From assembly GCA_000720535.1 (NCBI GenBank), contig JOAZ01000001.1, forward strand, positions 248,001 to 312,000: a stretch of 64,000 nucleotides of DNA. Reading direction: 5' to 3'. The notes below the pieces were generated by a model. The model saw only the letters and a program-made list of their open reading frames with translations, made no database searches and was not told the origin of the DNA. Both the position numbers and the translations under genes were made by a program. The stretch is from Streptomyces halstedii (GTDB lineage Bacteria > Actinomycetota > Actinomycetes > Streptomycetales > Streptomycetaceae). Positions 9,741 through 18,284 of the stretch are shown in pieces. The stretch's first letter is position 1. Each line of letters begins with the position of its first letter.

Positions 9741-9797
9741 ACACGGCGGCGCCGGGTCCGGGGAGCACGACTCCCCGGACCCGGCGCCGCCGCCGTG
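9741..9797. terminator. strong hairpin terminator after the CoA ligase gene
   Basis: A stem of about 21 paired bases (left arm 9745-9765, right arm 9771-9791) closes on a 5-base loop CACGA. The pairing continues outward with a 3-base bulge. It lies 70 bases after the stop of the CoA ligase, between convergent genes. Confidence 0.8.
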
Positions 9798-9808
9798 TCC
9801 TGGCCCGT

Positions 9809-9866
9809 ACGAGCCGGGGGCCCGGGGCCGGGCCCGCACGAGCCGGGGGCCCGCACGAGCCGGGGG
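9809..9866. repeat. three direct repeats of ACGAGCCGGGGG
   Basis: The 12-mer ACGAGCCGGGGG occurs at 9809-9820, 9838-9849 and 9855-9866, between the two terminator hairpins. It looks like local slippage or duplication in non-coding sequence. No function is evident. Confidence 0.5.
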
Positions 9867-9875
9867 AGGAACCGC

Positions 9876-9913
9876 CACCGCCGACGCGGGGACGAATCCC
9901 CGCGTCGGCGGTG
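9876..9913. terminator. hairpin terminator of the FAAL operon
   Basis: A 16-bp perfect stem (9876-9891 pairing with 9898-9913) with the loop ACGAAT ends 18 bases before the 3' end of the convergent FAAL gene. It can act in both directions. Confidence 0.8.
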
Positions 9914-9931
9914 TGCGTACGGAACCGGCCC

Positions 9932-11701
9932 TCAGGACTGTCGTGCGGCCGCGCCGGCGGGTGTGGTCGCGGCGGGCAGTTCGCCGTTCTCGTAGCGCCG
10001 CTTGCACGCCCGGCGCTGCACCTTCCCGCTGGAGGTCTTCGGCAGCGCCCCGCGCCGCACGACGAGGACGTCGTCCGGAGTGATCCGGTGCCCCTCCCGT
10101 ACGGCGTCGTGCACCCGGTGGCGTACGGCCTCGGCGCCCAGGGAGTTGAGCAGCCGGCCGTCCGCCTCGACGACCACCACGAGCCGTTCGCGCTCACCGT
10201 CGTCGCAGGAGAAGGCGGCCGCGCAGTTCGGGTGCAGCCCCTCCACCGAGGCCTCGGCGGACAGCTCGATGTCCTGCGGGTAGAGGTTGCGGCCCTTGCG
10301 GATGATGACGTCCTTCAGGCGCCCGGTGACGTACAGCTCCCCCTCGTGCAGGAAGCCGAGGTCGCCGGTGCGCAGATGGGTGGCACCGGAGTCCTCCGGG
10401 CCCGCCAGCCGCGCCCGGAAGGTCTCCTCGCTCTCCGCCGCGCGCCCCAGGTAGCCGCCCGCCACGCAGGGACCGTCCACCCAGATCTCGCCGACCCGCC
10501 CGTCCGGCAGGGCCCGCCGGGAGTCGGGGTCCACGATCCGCACCCGGGTGCGGCCGACCGTACCGCCGCTGCTCACCAGGGGCACCGCCCCGTCCGCGTA
10601 CTCGCCGGCCGCCAGCGCGGTCCCGTCGCGCAGGGCCTCCGCGGACAGCCACCGGACGGTGGGCTCCCGGTCGTTGGCGGCGCCGGTGGCCTTGAGGGTG
10701 TTCTCCGCCAGGCCGTAGCCGGGGCACATGGCGCGCGGGTCGAAACCGTGCGGAGCGAACGCGTCGATGAAGGACCGCATGCTGGACCAGCGCACGGGCT
10801 CGGCGCCGTTGGCCGCCAGCCGCCAGCGGGACAGGTCGCCCACGGAGCCCGTCCTGCCCGCCGCCGCGGCCCGCGCGCACAGCTCGTACGCGAAGCTCGG
10901 CGCCGCGGCGTGCGTGCCGCCGAACCGGGCGAGGGCCTCCAGCCAGCGGGCCGGGCGCCGGATGAACGCGTCCGGGGACATCAGGTAGGAGGGGATGCCC
11001 GCCCACAGCGGCAGGACGATGCCCATCAGCATGCCCATGTCGTGGAAGAGCGGCAGCCAGTTCACCACCGTGCCGCCCGGCTGGCACGGCCACGACTCGT
11101 CCGTCTCGACCACGTTGGCCAGGAAGTTGGCGTGACTGACCATGACCCCCTTGGGGTCACCGGTGGAGCCCGAGGTGTACTGGAGCAGCGCGGTGTCCTC
11201 GGGGCCGGGCGGCGCGGGCGCCACGGCGTCCGGGTCGTGCGGCAGGGCGTCGGTGGCCAGCAGGGTGAGCCCGGCCAGCGCGGGCAGGTCGCCGAAGCGC
11301 TCCTGGAGGTCGCGGATGACCTCGGTGGTGGTCAGGACGGTCGTGGTGCCGGCGTCGTCGGCGATCCGGCGCAGCCGCTCGGCCTCCGCGCGGCGCCGGG
11401 GCGCCTGCACGGGGGCGCTGGCCACCCGTCCGTACATGCAGCCCAGCAGGGTCCGGATGAACTCCAGGCCCGTGGGGTACAGCAGCACCGCGCTGCGGCC
11501 GGAGAGGCCCGCCGCCCCGAAGGCGGCCGCGCGGAGTTCCGCCGCCTCGTGGAGTTCGCGGTAGGTCAGCGTCTCGTGCGGCTCCTCGCCGTCACGGAGG
11601 AAGACATAGGCGGTTTCGTCGGGCTGCTTCTCGTGGTGCAGCCGGAGGGCGTCGGGAAGGGTCCGCACGTCCACGGTCGGATACGGTCCGGTGGTACTCA
11701 C
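9932..11701 (-). CDS. fatty-acyl-AMP ligase (FAAL), first copy
   Basis: 589-residue adenylate-forming enzyme of the FadD32/FAAL type. It activates a free fatty acid as acyl-AMP for transfer to a carrier protein. Evidence: the phosphate loop YTSGSTGDPKGV, the FAAL-typical NWLPLFHDMGM stretch, the adenine motif GYGLAENT, the RTGDLGF motif and a C-terminal SSGKVQRR. GTG start with an AAGGAG site 9 bases upstream. It is last in the minus-strand operon KAS III-KAS III-hydrolase-CCR-FAAL. No carrier protein gene is visible nearby, so its partner must be elsewhere, either in another cluster or in this window's other modules. Confidence 0.88.
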   Translation of the reverse strand: MSTTGPYPTVDVRTLPDALRLHHEKQPDETAYVFLRDGEEPHETLTYRELHEAAELRAAAFGAAGLSGRSAVLLYPTGLEFIRTLLGCMYGRVASAPVQAPRRRAEAERLRRIADDAGTTTVLTTTEVIRDLQERFGDLPALAGLTLLATDALPHDPDAVAPAPPGPEDTALLQYTSGSTGDPKGVMVSHANFLANVVETDESWPCQPGGTVVNWLPLFHDMGMLMGIVLPLWAGIPSYLMSPDAFIRRPARWLEALARFGGTHAAAPSFAYELCARAAAAGRTGSVGDLSRWRLAANGAEPVRWSSMRSFIDAFAPHGFDPRAMCPGYGLAENTLKATGAANDREPTVRWLSAEALRDGTALAAGEYADGAVPLVSSGGTVGRTRVRIVDPDSRRALPDGRVGEIWVDGPCVAGGYLGRAAESEETFRARLAGPEDSGATHLRTGDLGFLHEGELYVTGRLKDVIIRKGRNLYPQDIELSAEASVEGLHPNCAAAFSCDDGERERLVVVVEADGRLLNSLGAEAVRHRVHDAVREGHRITPDDVLVVRRGALPKTSSGKVQRRACKRRYENGELPAATTPAGAAARQS

Positions 11702-12199
11702 GGTTCAGATCTCCTTGTCGGCCGGTCGTCGTGCGGCACGGGGCGGGCGGCGAAGGGCCGGGGCGGTGTGCCGCCGGTCCGGCGCCGGAGGGCCGGCGGC
11801 CGGGTTCCGGCGCCGTCCTCGTCCCTGTCCGGCGCGCGGGTACGCGCGCCGCCCGTGCGCGTGTCTGTCCGTCGGGCGGGGGATGTCGGGAGGGTCCACG
11901 ACGGGCGGCGCTGCCGGTCGCGGACGTCGGGAGGACCTCGGAGCCGGTCGTGGGACCGGAGGCCGGGAAGGGGTCGGTGAACGCGGTGCGCCCCGGACCG
12001 GAACACGGTCCGGGGACGCGCCCGTCCGGGCTCCGGGGGCGCGGGTGGCCCCCGGTCACCGGGCGACGGGAGCCGCGGGCGCGCGAGCCGGCCGGGCGGA
12101 CACCGGGCGGTGCCGGCCCGTCGCGGGGCCGGCGACCACTCGCCCGGCCCCGCCGGAGCCGGGGCGGGACACCGTCACCGCCCCGGGGGGAAGGGCCGG
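11702..12199. other. 498-base gap between CCR and FAAL genes
   Basis: GC-rich sequence with no ORF that has a believable start, ribosome site and family match. It holds the AAGGAG site of the FAAL gene at its left edge. The length of the gap inside an otherwise coherent operon suggests either a lost small gene or a second promoter; neither can be shown. Confidence 0.4.
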
Positions 12200-13429
12200 T
12201 TACCGGCCGTCGGCGGACGCGTTGACGCGGACGGCCATGTTCCCGGAGGGATGCACGTTGTCGTGCATCATCTGGTGCACCTTCCCGATGTCCGCGAAGT
12301 CGCCAGTGTAGTTGAGACAGGGATCGACGTCCCCCTTCGCGACGAGCTGGGTGAGCTCGTGGCACTGACGGAGGTTGAATCCGTGCGAGCCCTGAAGCCG
12401 CTTCTGGCGCATCCACAGGAACCGGAGGTCGACGTCGCCGTGATATCCGGTCGTGCCCCCGCAGAGCACGACCATTCCGGCGTTGTCGCACAGGTAGATC
12501 GAGGTGGGGATGGTGTTCTGCCCGACGTGCTCGAAGACGATCTTGGGGGCCCGGCGCTCTCCGAGCTTCTCCCAGAACTGCTTCCCGAACCGCTTGACCT
12601 CGTGCAGCCACTGCCCGAACGCCTGGGGGTCACCGATGTCCGGAAGCCTGCCCCAGTGCGTGAACTCGTTGCGGTCGATCACGCCGTGGGCGCCCAGCTT
12701 CAGGCAGTAGTCGGCGCGTTCGTCGCTCGACGCGACCGCGATGGGCACACCGCCGAAGACCTTGGCGATCTGGATCGCCATGGAGCCCAGCCCGCCGGAA
12801 CCGCCCCAGATCAGGATCGGGTCGCCGGGCCGGACGACGTTGGGCTGCCACCCCGTCAGCTGCCGGTACGCGGTCGCGCCGGACAGGATGTACGCCGCCG
12901 CCTCCTCCCACGACAGCCGCTCGGGCTTCGGCACGCACTGGAAGTCCCGTACCACCGTGAACTGGGCGAAGGAGCCGTAGTTGGTCTCGTACCCCCAGGC
13001 CAGCGTCGAGTCCGAGGCCGTGGGGTCGACCCCCAGCCTGATGTCCCGCGCGGTCTCGTCCCACACCCCCGGCGACACGACGACGTGCTCGCCGACCTTG
13101 ACGTTGTGCACGCCGTCGCCGACCGCCCAGACGATTCCCGAGCAGTCGGACCCCCCGATGTGGAAGTCCTCCTTCTCGCCCCTGCGCTGCCGGGCTCCGA
13201 TGACGTCCACCGGCTGACCCAGCGCGGCCCAGACGTTGTTGTAGTTGATGCCCGCGGCCATCACGTAGATGAGCACCTGCCCCCGGCCGACCGGGGGCAC
13301 GTCGACGACCTCGGCCTGGAAGGCCTGGGCGGGCGGGCCGAACCGCTCACGCCGGATGAGCGACGCGTGCATCTTGGCCGGCACCACCCCGGTGGGCGGC
13401 ATCTCGCCGAGTTCGTACAGTTCTTTCAC
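12200..13429 (-). CDS. ccr: crotonyl-CoA carboxylase/reductase
   Basis: 409-residue zinc-independent medium-chain dehydrogenase of the Ccr family, which reductively carboxylates crotonyl-CoA or longer 2-enoyl-CoAs to alkylmalonyl-CoA with NADPH and CO2. Recognisable blocks are the GGSDCSGIVW segment, WGYETN followed by GSFAQF, the NADPH loop WGGSGGLGSMA and DHVG-like FEHVGQ. A GTG start at 13429 (VKELYELGE) is chosen because TGAGGA lies 8 bases upstream; an ATG further upstream lacks a ribosome site. It supplies extender units for polyketides or branched acids, yet no PKS is visible in the window. Confidence 0.9.
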   Translation of the reverse strand: MKELYELGEMPPTGVVPAKMHASLIRRERFGPPAQAFQAEVVDVPPVGRGQVLIYVMAAGINYNNVWAALGQPVDVIGARQRRGEKEDFHIGGSDCSGIVWAVGDGVHNVKVGEHVVVSPGVWDETARDIRLGVDPTASDSTLAWGYETNYGSFAQFTVVRDFQCVPKPERLSWEEAAAYILSGATAYRQLTGWQPNVVRPGDPILIWGGSGGLGSMAIQIAKVFGGVPIAVASSDERADYCLKLGAHGVIDRNEFTHWGRLPDIGDPQAFGQWLHEVKRFGKQFWEKLGERRAPKIVFEHVGQNTIPTSIYLCDNAGMVVLCGGTTGYHGDVDLRFLWMRQKRLQGSHGFNLRQCHELTQLVAKGDVDPCLNYTGDFADIGKVHQMMHDNVHPSGNMAVRVNASADGR

Positions 13430-13500
13430 TTCGAAATTCCTCACATTCCCGGAAATGCGGACGCAGGTGTCCGAACCGAACATGGCGGGGGCCGTCGGCG

Positions 13501-14433
13501 TCACTTGGCCGTCGGCACCGAGGTCAGCGTCCGTTCCACCGCCGCCAGCACGTCGCGCAGCGCCGCCGAGGCCGCGGGCACGACACCGGCCATGAGGAGG
13601 TAGCCGTGCACCAGGCCCGGCGCCGGAACGTGTCGCACCGCGACCCCGGCGGCGGCCAGGCGGGACGCCAGGTCCACGCCCTCGTCGCGCAGCCCGTCGA
13701 ACTCGGCGGTCCCCACGACCGTCGGCGGCAGCCCGCGGTGGTCGGCGTTGAGCAGGTCGATCGCCGGATGGGTGCGGTGCGCCGGATCGGGCACGTACTG
13801 CTCGTAGTACCAGCGCAGATCGTCGGCCTCGGCCAGATAGCCCGTCCCGTACGCCCGGACGGACTCCGACGCCATGGTGGGGTCGGCGGGCGGGTACACC
13901 AGGAGCTGGGCGGCGAACCCGGTGTCGCCCCGGTCGCGCCGGTGCATCGAGATCCCCAGGGCGAGCCCCGCCCCCGCGCTGTCACCGGCGATCACGTGGT
14001 CGCGGCCGGGGAACGCGGCGGCCGCCCAGTCGGCGGCGGCGATCCCGTCCTGGAGCGGTACGGGAAAGGGGTGTTCGGGCGCGCGGCGGTAGTCGACGGA
14101 GACCACGACCGCGTCGAGGGCGCCCGCCACACGGCGGCACACCGGGTCGTGGGTGTCCACGTCACCGGCCATCCAGCCGCCGCCGTGCAGATAGGTCACC
14201 AGGCGGCCCCGGTCGGTCACCGGCAGGTAGACGCGGACACGGAACGTGCCGCCCTGCCCGTCGATCGTCCGGTCCGTCACCTCGGCCACCGGTTCCGGCG
14301 CGGTACCACGCGAGTGGACCGCGCTGTCGGTGTAACGGCGGCGTACCTCCGCGGGCGTGAGCGTGCGCGCCGGCGCCGGCCGATCGACAGCCTGCCACTG
14401 GATCAAGGCGTGGATGAAACGGTCGATGGGCAC
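13501..14433 (-). CDS. alpha/beta hydrolase, HSL-type esterase
   Basis: 310 residues of the hormone-sensitive-lipase family. The oxyanion motif HGGGW is near residue 81, the nucleophile elbow GDSAG near 150, an acidic residue follows in the FDGLRDEG region, and the catalytic His is in LVHGY close to the C-terminus. Such enzymes hydrolyse short- or medium-chain esters or thioesters. GTG start with GAGGAG 7 bases upstream. Its place between KAS III and CCR genes suggests release or trimming of a short acyl product, but the substrate is not predictable. Confidence 0.85.
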   Translation of the reverse strand: MPIDRFIHALIQWQAVDRPAPARTLTPAEVRRRYTDSAVHSRGTAPEPVAEVTDRTIDGQGGTFRVRVYLPVTDRGRLVTYLHGGGWMAGDVDTHDPVCRRVAGALDAVVVSVDYRRAPEHPFPVPLQDGIAAADWAAAAFPGRDHVIAGDSAGAGLALGISMHRRDRGDTGFAAQLLVYPPADPTMASESVRAYGTGYLAEADDLRWYYEQYVPDPAHRTHPAIDLLNADHRGLPPTVVGTAEFDGLRDEGVDLASRLAAAGVAVRHVPAPGLVHGYLLMAGVVPAASAALRDVLAAVERTLTSVPTAK

Positions 14434-14619
14434 GAGACTCTCCTCGGTTCTGCCGGCGGAGGATGCGGCGGTGAAGTGCCACGCGGCCGGTGGCGCGGGC
14501 GGTCGCCGCGGTGCGGTCGCGCGGGTGGCGTGGCCGCACCGGAGCTCAGGACCGGGGCCGGCGGGCCCCGGAGCCCGGGGTGCCGGAGCTCCACGGTCCG
14601 CCCCGCCTCGGGGACGGCG

Positions 14620-15615
14620 TCACCACTCGACGAGCGTGAGCCCGACCGAGACCCCGCCCCCCAGACCGACCAGCAGGATCTTGTCGCCCCGGGACAGCGC
14701 CCCGGCGCCGGCGGCGCGGTCCAGGGTCAGCGCGATCGAGGCGGACCCCGTGTTGCCGAACTCGCCCACCGTGCGGTGCACCGTCGCGGCGGGCAGGTCC
14801 AGTCGCGAGGCCAGGTCGTCGAGCATGATGCCGTTGGGCTGGTGCGGCACCACGTGCGCGATCTCGGAGGGGAGTACCGCGCTGTCGTGGAGGAACTGCT
14901 TCACCAGCCCCGGCACGATGGTGTTGGACAGCTCCCGCGCGGTGCGCCCGTCCATCGCGAAGTAGTGCAGACCGGCGTCGTGGATCGCCGGGTCGTACGG
15001 CTTCCGGCTGCCGCCCGCGGGCACCTGGATGAGGTCGGAGAACTCGCTGTAGAAGTGGAACGCGGAGGTCAGGACGGAGCCGCCGTCACGGCTCGGACCG
15101 ACGACCGCCGCACCGGCGCCGTCGCCGAACAGGACGGCGGACTTCGGGTCGGCCGGGTTGAGGATGCGCGAGTACACGTCGGCGCCGATGACCAGGCCGT
15201 ACCCGCCGTTCCTGGCGACCAGCGCGGAGACCACGTCGAGCGCGTACACGAACCCGGCGCAGACGGCGTTCACGTCGAACGCCGCCACCCCGGCCCCGGG
15301 CCCGCCCAGATTGCGGTGCACGAAGGCCGCCGTCGCCGGCTGCTGCTGGTCCGGCGTGGAGGTCGCGACGACGATGGTGGACAACTGGTCCACCGTGATC
15401 CCGGCGGACTCCAGCGCCCTGCGCGCGGCGCCGGTGGCGATGTCCGAGGTGGCCTGGTGCGGTTCGGCCCAGCGCCGCTCGCGGATGCCCGTCTTGCGCA
15501 GGATCCACTCGGCGTCCACACCGGCGGGCGCACCGACCTCGTCGTTGGACACCACGCGGTCCGGGGCACAGGAGCCGGTGCCCAGGATCGCGACGGAGCC
15601 CGCGGGGGCGCTCAT
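14620..15615 (-). CDS. 3-oxoacyl-ACP synthase III (FabH-like), canonical triad
   Basis: 331 residues of KAS III length. The complete triad is visible: Cys in NAVCAGF, His in VPHQPN, Asn in EFGNTGS. This is a genuine condensing enzyme that joins an acyl-CoA starter to malonyl-ACP or a related unit. The start at 15615 has GAGG just upstream. An alternative ATG at 15627 overlaps the stop of the preceding gene (ATGA) and would add four residues. It is coupled to a KAS III paralog with an altered triad, and the two may act as a pair. Confidence 0.9.
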   Translation of the reverse strand: MSAPAGSVAILGTGSCAPDRVVSNDEVGAPAGVDAEWILRKTGIRERRWAEPHQATSDIATGAARRALESAGITVDQLSTIVVATSTPDQQQPATAAFVHRNLGGPGAGVAAFDVNAVCAGFVYALDVVSALVARNGGYGLVIGADVYSRILNPADPKSAVLFGDGAGAAVVGPSRDGGSVLTSAFHFYSEFSDLIQVPAGGSRKPYDPAIHDAGLHYFAMDGRTARELSNTIVPGLVKQFLHDSAVLPSEIAHVVPHQPNGIMLDDLASRLDLPAATVHRTVGEFGNTGSASIALTLDRAAGAGALSRGDKILLVGLGGGVSVGLTLVEW

Positions 15616-15623
15616 CGGCGGCC

Positions 15624-16691
15624 TCATTCCGTGACGTCGGCCGGCAGGGCGAAGTCCGTGGTGGCCTCGGGCCACTCCGGGACCGACTCGATCTCCAGGA
15701 CGGCGGCGGTCAGCGAGTACCCGCCGCCGGCGCTGACCAGGAGGACGTGGTCGCCCTGGCTGAGCTGCTTCTTCTCCACCAGACGGGCCACACCGGCTAT
15801 CAGGTCGCCCGCGCCCATGTGCCCGGTGTAGCGGCCCCAGTCCATCAGGGTGCGCTCGCTCGTGATGCCCAGCGGCTTGAGGAACTGGACCGCCATCAGG
15901 CCGTGGCCCATGTTCGGCATGAGGATCTTGGCGAAGTCGTCGATCTGGTGGCCGGTCTTCTTGAGCACCGAGCGGACGAGCGTGACCAGCGCGTCCTCGC
16001 AGCGCCGCAGCACCGACTCCTTCCCGACCTCCTCCAGGTACGACTTCTTGGGCGCCCGCAGATCGTGGGCGACCTCGCCGTACGCCGAGGTGAACGGCTC
16101 GGAACCGCGCCACAGCGGTTCCAGGGAGGCGTCCGTGAGCGAGTCCACGGCCACGACGCGGGCGAAGCCGCTCTGCGTGGAGAGCACCATGGCCGTGGCC
16201 CCGTCGCCGCCGACGATGCCGTACGCGCCCCGCCACCGGTTGAGGGTGGGCGCGGCGAAGCGGTCCGCGGTGGTGACCATGGCGCTGGACCCCCGGCCCG
16301 CTTCGAGCATGGCCACCGCCATGTCGAGCGCCACCATGCCGCCGTTCGAGCACTGCTCCACGTTCACGGAGGTGGCGTCGGTGATGGCCAGCGCCCGCTG
16401 GATGTAGGGCGCCGAGGTCCAGCCCCAGTCGCGGCCCTGGTGGTAGAGCGACGCGTGCACGATGAGGTCGACCTGGCCGCCGACCACGTCCACGGCGCGG
16501 TCGAGGGCGCGGCGCCCGGCGATCACCGCCATGTCCGGAACCGAGATCTCGTCCGAGGCGACCGGCAGGCAGAGGATGTTGTTGGTGGTGAAATCTTCGG
16601 CGACGTACCGGCCGTCGGCCACCGCTTCCTTGGCCGATTCCGCCGGCGGGATCCAGGCCGCGGCCGACGTAATGTAGACAGGGGTGCTCAT
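15624..16691 (-). CDS. KAS III-like acyltransferase with altered triad
   Basis: 355 residues, thiolase fold, similar in outline to KAS III-like acyltransferases such as ChlB3, CerJ and DpsC. The nucleophile Cys114 is in VEQCSNGG. The usual His motif is replaced (LMPNMGHG, so Asn stands where His is expected) and the usual Asn motif reads TGHMGAGD, placing a His there. It is therefore unlikely to carry out decarboxylative condensation in the ordinary way. Acyl transfer or an unusual Claisen step is more likely. First gene of the minus-strand operon, with a GGAGGAAG ribosome site. A KAS III-like protein with a His at the same last position is at 61.7 kb. Confidence 0.82.
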   Translation of the reverse strand: MSTPVYITSAAAWIPPAESAKEAVADGRYVAEDFTTNNILCLPVASDEISVPDMAVIAGRRALDRAVDVVGGQVDLIVHASLYHQGRDWGWTSAPYIQRALAITDATSVNVEQCSNGGMVALDMAVAMLEAGRGSSAMVTTADRFAAPTLNRWRGAYGIVGGDGATAMVLSTQSGFARVVAVDSLTDASLEPLWRGSEPFTSAYGEVAHDLRAPKKSYLEEVGKESVLRRCEDALVTLVRSVLKKTGHQIDDFAKILMPNMGHGLMAVQFLKPLGITSERTLMDWGRYTGHMGAGDLIAGVARLVEKKQLSQGDHVLLVSAGGGYSLTAAVLEIESVPEWPEATTDFALPADVTE

Positions 16692-17185
16692 TCTCTACTT
16701 CCTCCGAGTTCGATTCCCGTCGGACAGGCAGTTCTCACACACCGAATTGCCGGGCCGATCGGTTGGTGCGGCAGCGCGTAAGGGGTGGCCGGGGCCCCTG
16801 GGGCACCCGTCACGGGAGCGCTCGACGATGCGGGCCGTCAGGCCGCGGACATGACGCGTGACGCTGGTGAGGCTTTCGCTGACGGAACCCGTCCGTTTAT
16901 GCCGCAGCCCCGCCCGACGAGTTCGCCCACCCCTCCAATGAGCGTTTCATCGGAATACGGTCCACGCTACCAGCGCCCACCCTGGTCATTGAAATATGAA
17001 TTTCTCACGACTTGTGGTTAATACCGCACGGGCTATGAGGAGTTCGTGGACGGCGGGGCCTTCTCCCGGGCGCCGGGAGGGCGGTGGGCACGTCGGGTCG
17101 CGGGGGTCCGGGGGCGCGGAGTCCGGGCCGCCCGTCCGCGCGCGGACCAGGTGGCCGCCACCGAGGGCCCCGTACGCGGAGTCCG

Positions 17186-17273
17186 GACGATCCCGTGCGC
17201 GGTCGCCGACGATCCCGTGAACGGTCGCCGACGGTCTCGGGGACAGTCTCGGACGATCTCGTGCGCGGTCCTC
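17186..17273. repeat. four tandem 22-bp repeats, candidate activator sites
   Basis: Units at 17186, 17208, 17230 and 17252 are each exactly 22 bases and share the frame GACGATCNCGTG-GGTC with some divergence; the third is the least alike. Direct repeats with an 11- or 22-bp period are the classical layout of SARP activator binding sites. Two SARP genes occur in the window. The array lies upstream of both NRPS1 and the divergent KAS III operon. The heptamer TCGAGNN typical of known SARPs is not obvious, so the assignment is inference. Confidence 0.6.
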
Positions 17274-17405
17274 GAACGGTCCTACCCCGCAAGCGCGTTC
17301 TCACGCGGTGGGGCGGGGTTCGCGCCGATCCCGGGAACTCGGAACCCGGCGGACGTGTTCGCGGTACAGTAATTTTCGTACGCGTTTCCAAATCGTTTCC
17401 GCAAC

Positions 17406-17657
17406 GATGGGAGAGCGATGAGCGCGATCGATCCCGCTGGGGTGAGGGAGCGGTCCACGCCGGTACCGGACGCCGGTTCGGCGGGGGAGCGGTGGGCGAG
17501 CCCTCCGGCCCCGAGACGGCTCTTCGCCCCCCGGCCTCCAGGGCGGCGCCTCGCTCGTACCGTCGTCCGCGCACGCCACCGGGGGCGAGGGCCGGCCGAG
17601 CGCGGCCGGCCACCCTTCGCCCCGGCCGATGGCCCCTCGGGTACCGCGGGCCGGTAG
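17406..17657 (+). pseudogene. truncated duplicate of the ABC transporter 5' end
   Basis: Bases 17406 to about 17490 match bases 9 to about 93 of the window with few mismatches, including the ribosome site and the start codon. The predicted peptide begins MSAIDPAGVRERSTP against MSAIDPAVARERSTP in the transporter. After about 22-25 codons similarity ends and the frame runs through GC-rich sequence to a TAG at 17655-17657. The rare TTA leucine codon of the intact gene is GTA here. It is a relic of a duplication or rearrangement and is unlikely to be functional. Confidence 0.75.
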
Positions 17658-18284
17658 CCGTCCCCGGCCGCGCGCCGGCACGCGCTCCGGGCCGAAGGAA
17701 CCGCTTCCGGCCGCCGCGGACCGGGCCGGGGTGACGCGGGGCCCACGCCAGGGACCGGGACGCGCCCGGAGACGGCGCGCGGCCGTTCGCCGCATGCCAC
17801 CGGTGGCCCCACGAGCCCCACGGGTCAGTCGAGTTCGCCGCTCCGGTCGCCGCTCGCCCTCCCGGCGCGACCGGCGCGGGGCGGCCCTCGGCACGCGCGC
17901 TCCCCGGCGGGACCACCGGGCCGCCCGGTGGTCCCGCCGAATGGCGCGCGTCGGCCGCCGGACCGCCGTGACGAGCCGTGCCCCACCCCGGTCCGGGAGG
18001 GCGGCGGGCACCCGGCGCACGGCCCTCGTCCGTGCCCCGCGCGAGGCGGCGGACCGGCCGGGGGACGCGCGGTGCGCCGTGCTCCGTCCGCGTCGGGGCC
18101 ACCGCGCCGGCCGGCGGGCCCGCGAGGCCGGTCCGGGGCGCCGGGCCCGGCGCGGGCACGGGCGACTCCCGTGACCGGTCATGATCACGCCGAATTCCCG
18201 AAGATCGACACAACGACGGCGCCCGACCGGAAAGATGCAGTTGACCCCGCTCCGTAGACCACCTCCCGACGAACTGAGGAATGG

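Larger units (their letters stand above)
16692..18284. promoter_or_regulatory. 1.6-kb divergent regulatory region
   Basis: No complete gene is supported in this stretch between the divergent KAS III operon and NRPS1. It contains an AT-rich patch at about 16930-17030, probably the promoter of the minus-strand operon, with a GAAAT-ATGA-ATTTC inverted repeat at 16991-17004. It also holds four 22-bp tandem repeats (17186-17273) and a truncated copy of the start of the ABC transporter gene (from 17406). The remaining 17500-18180 is extremely GC-rich with only chance reading frames. Confidence 0.5.
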
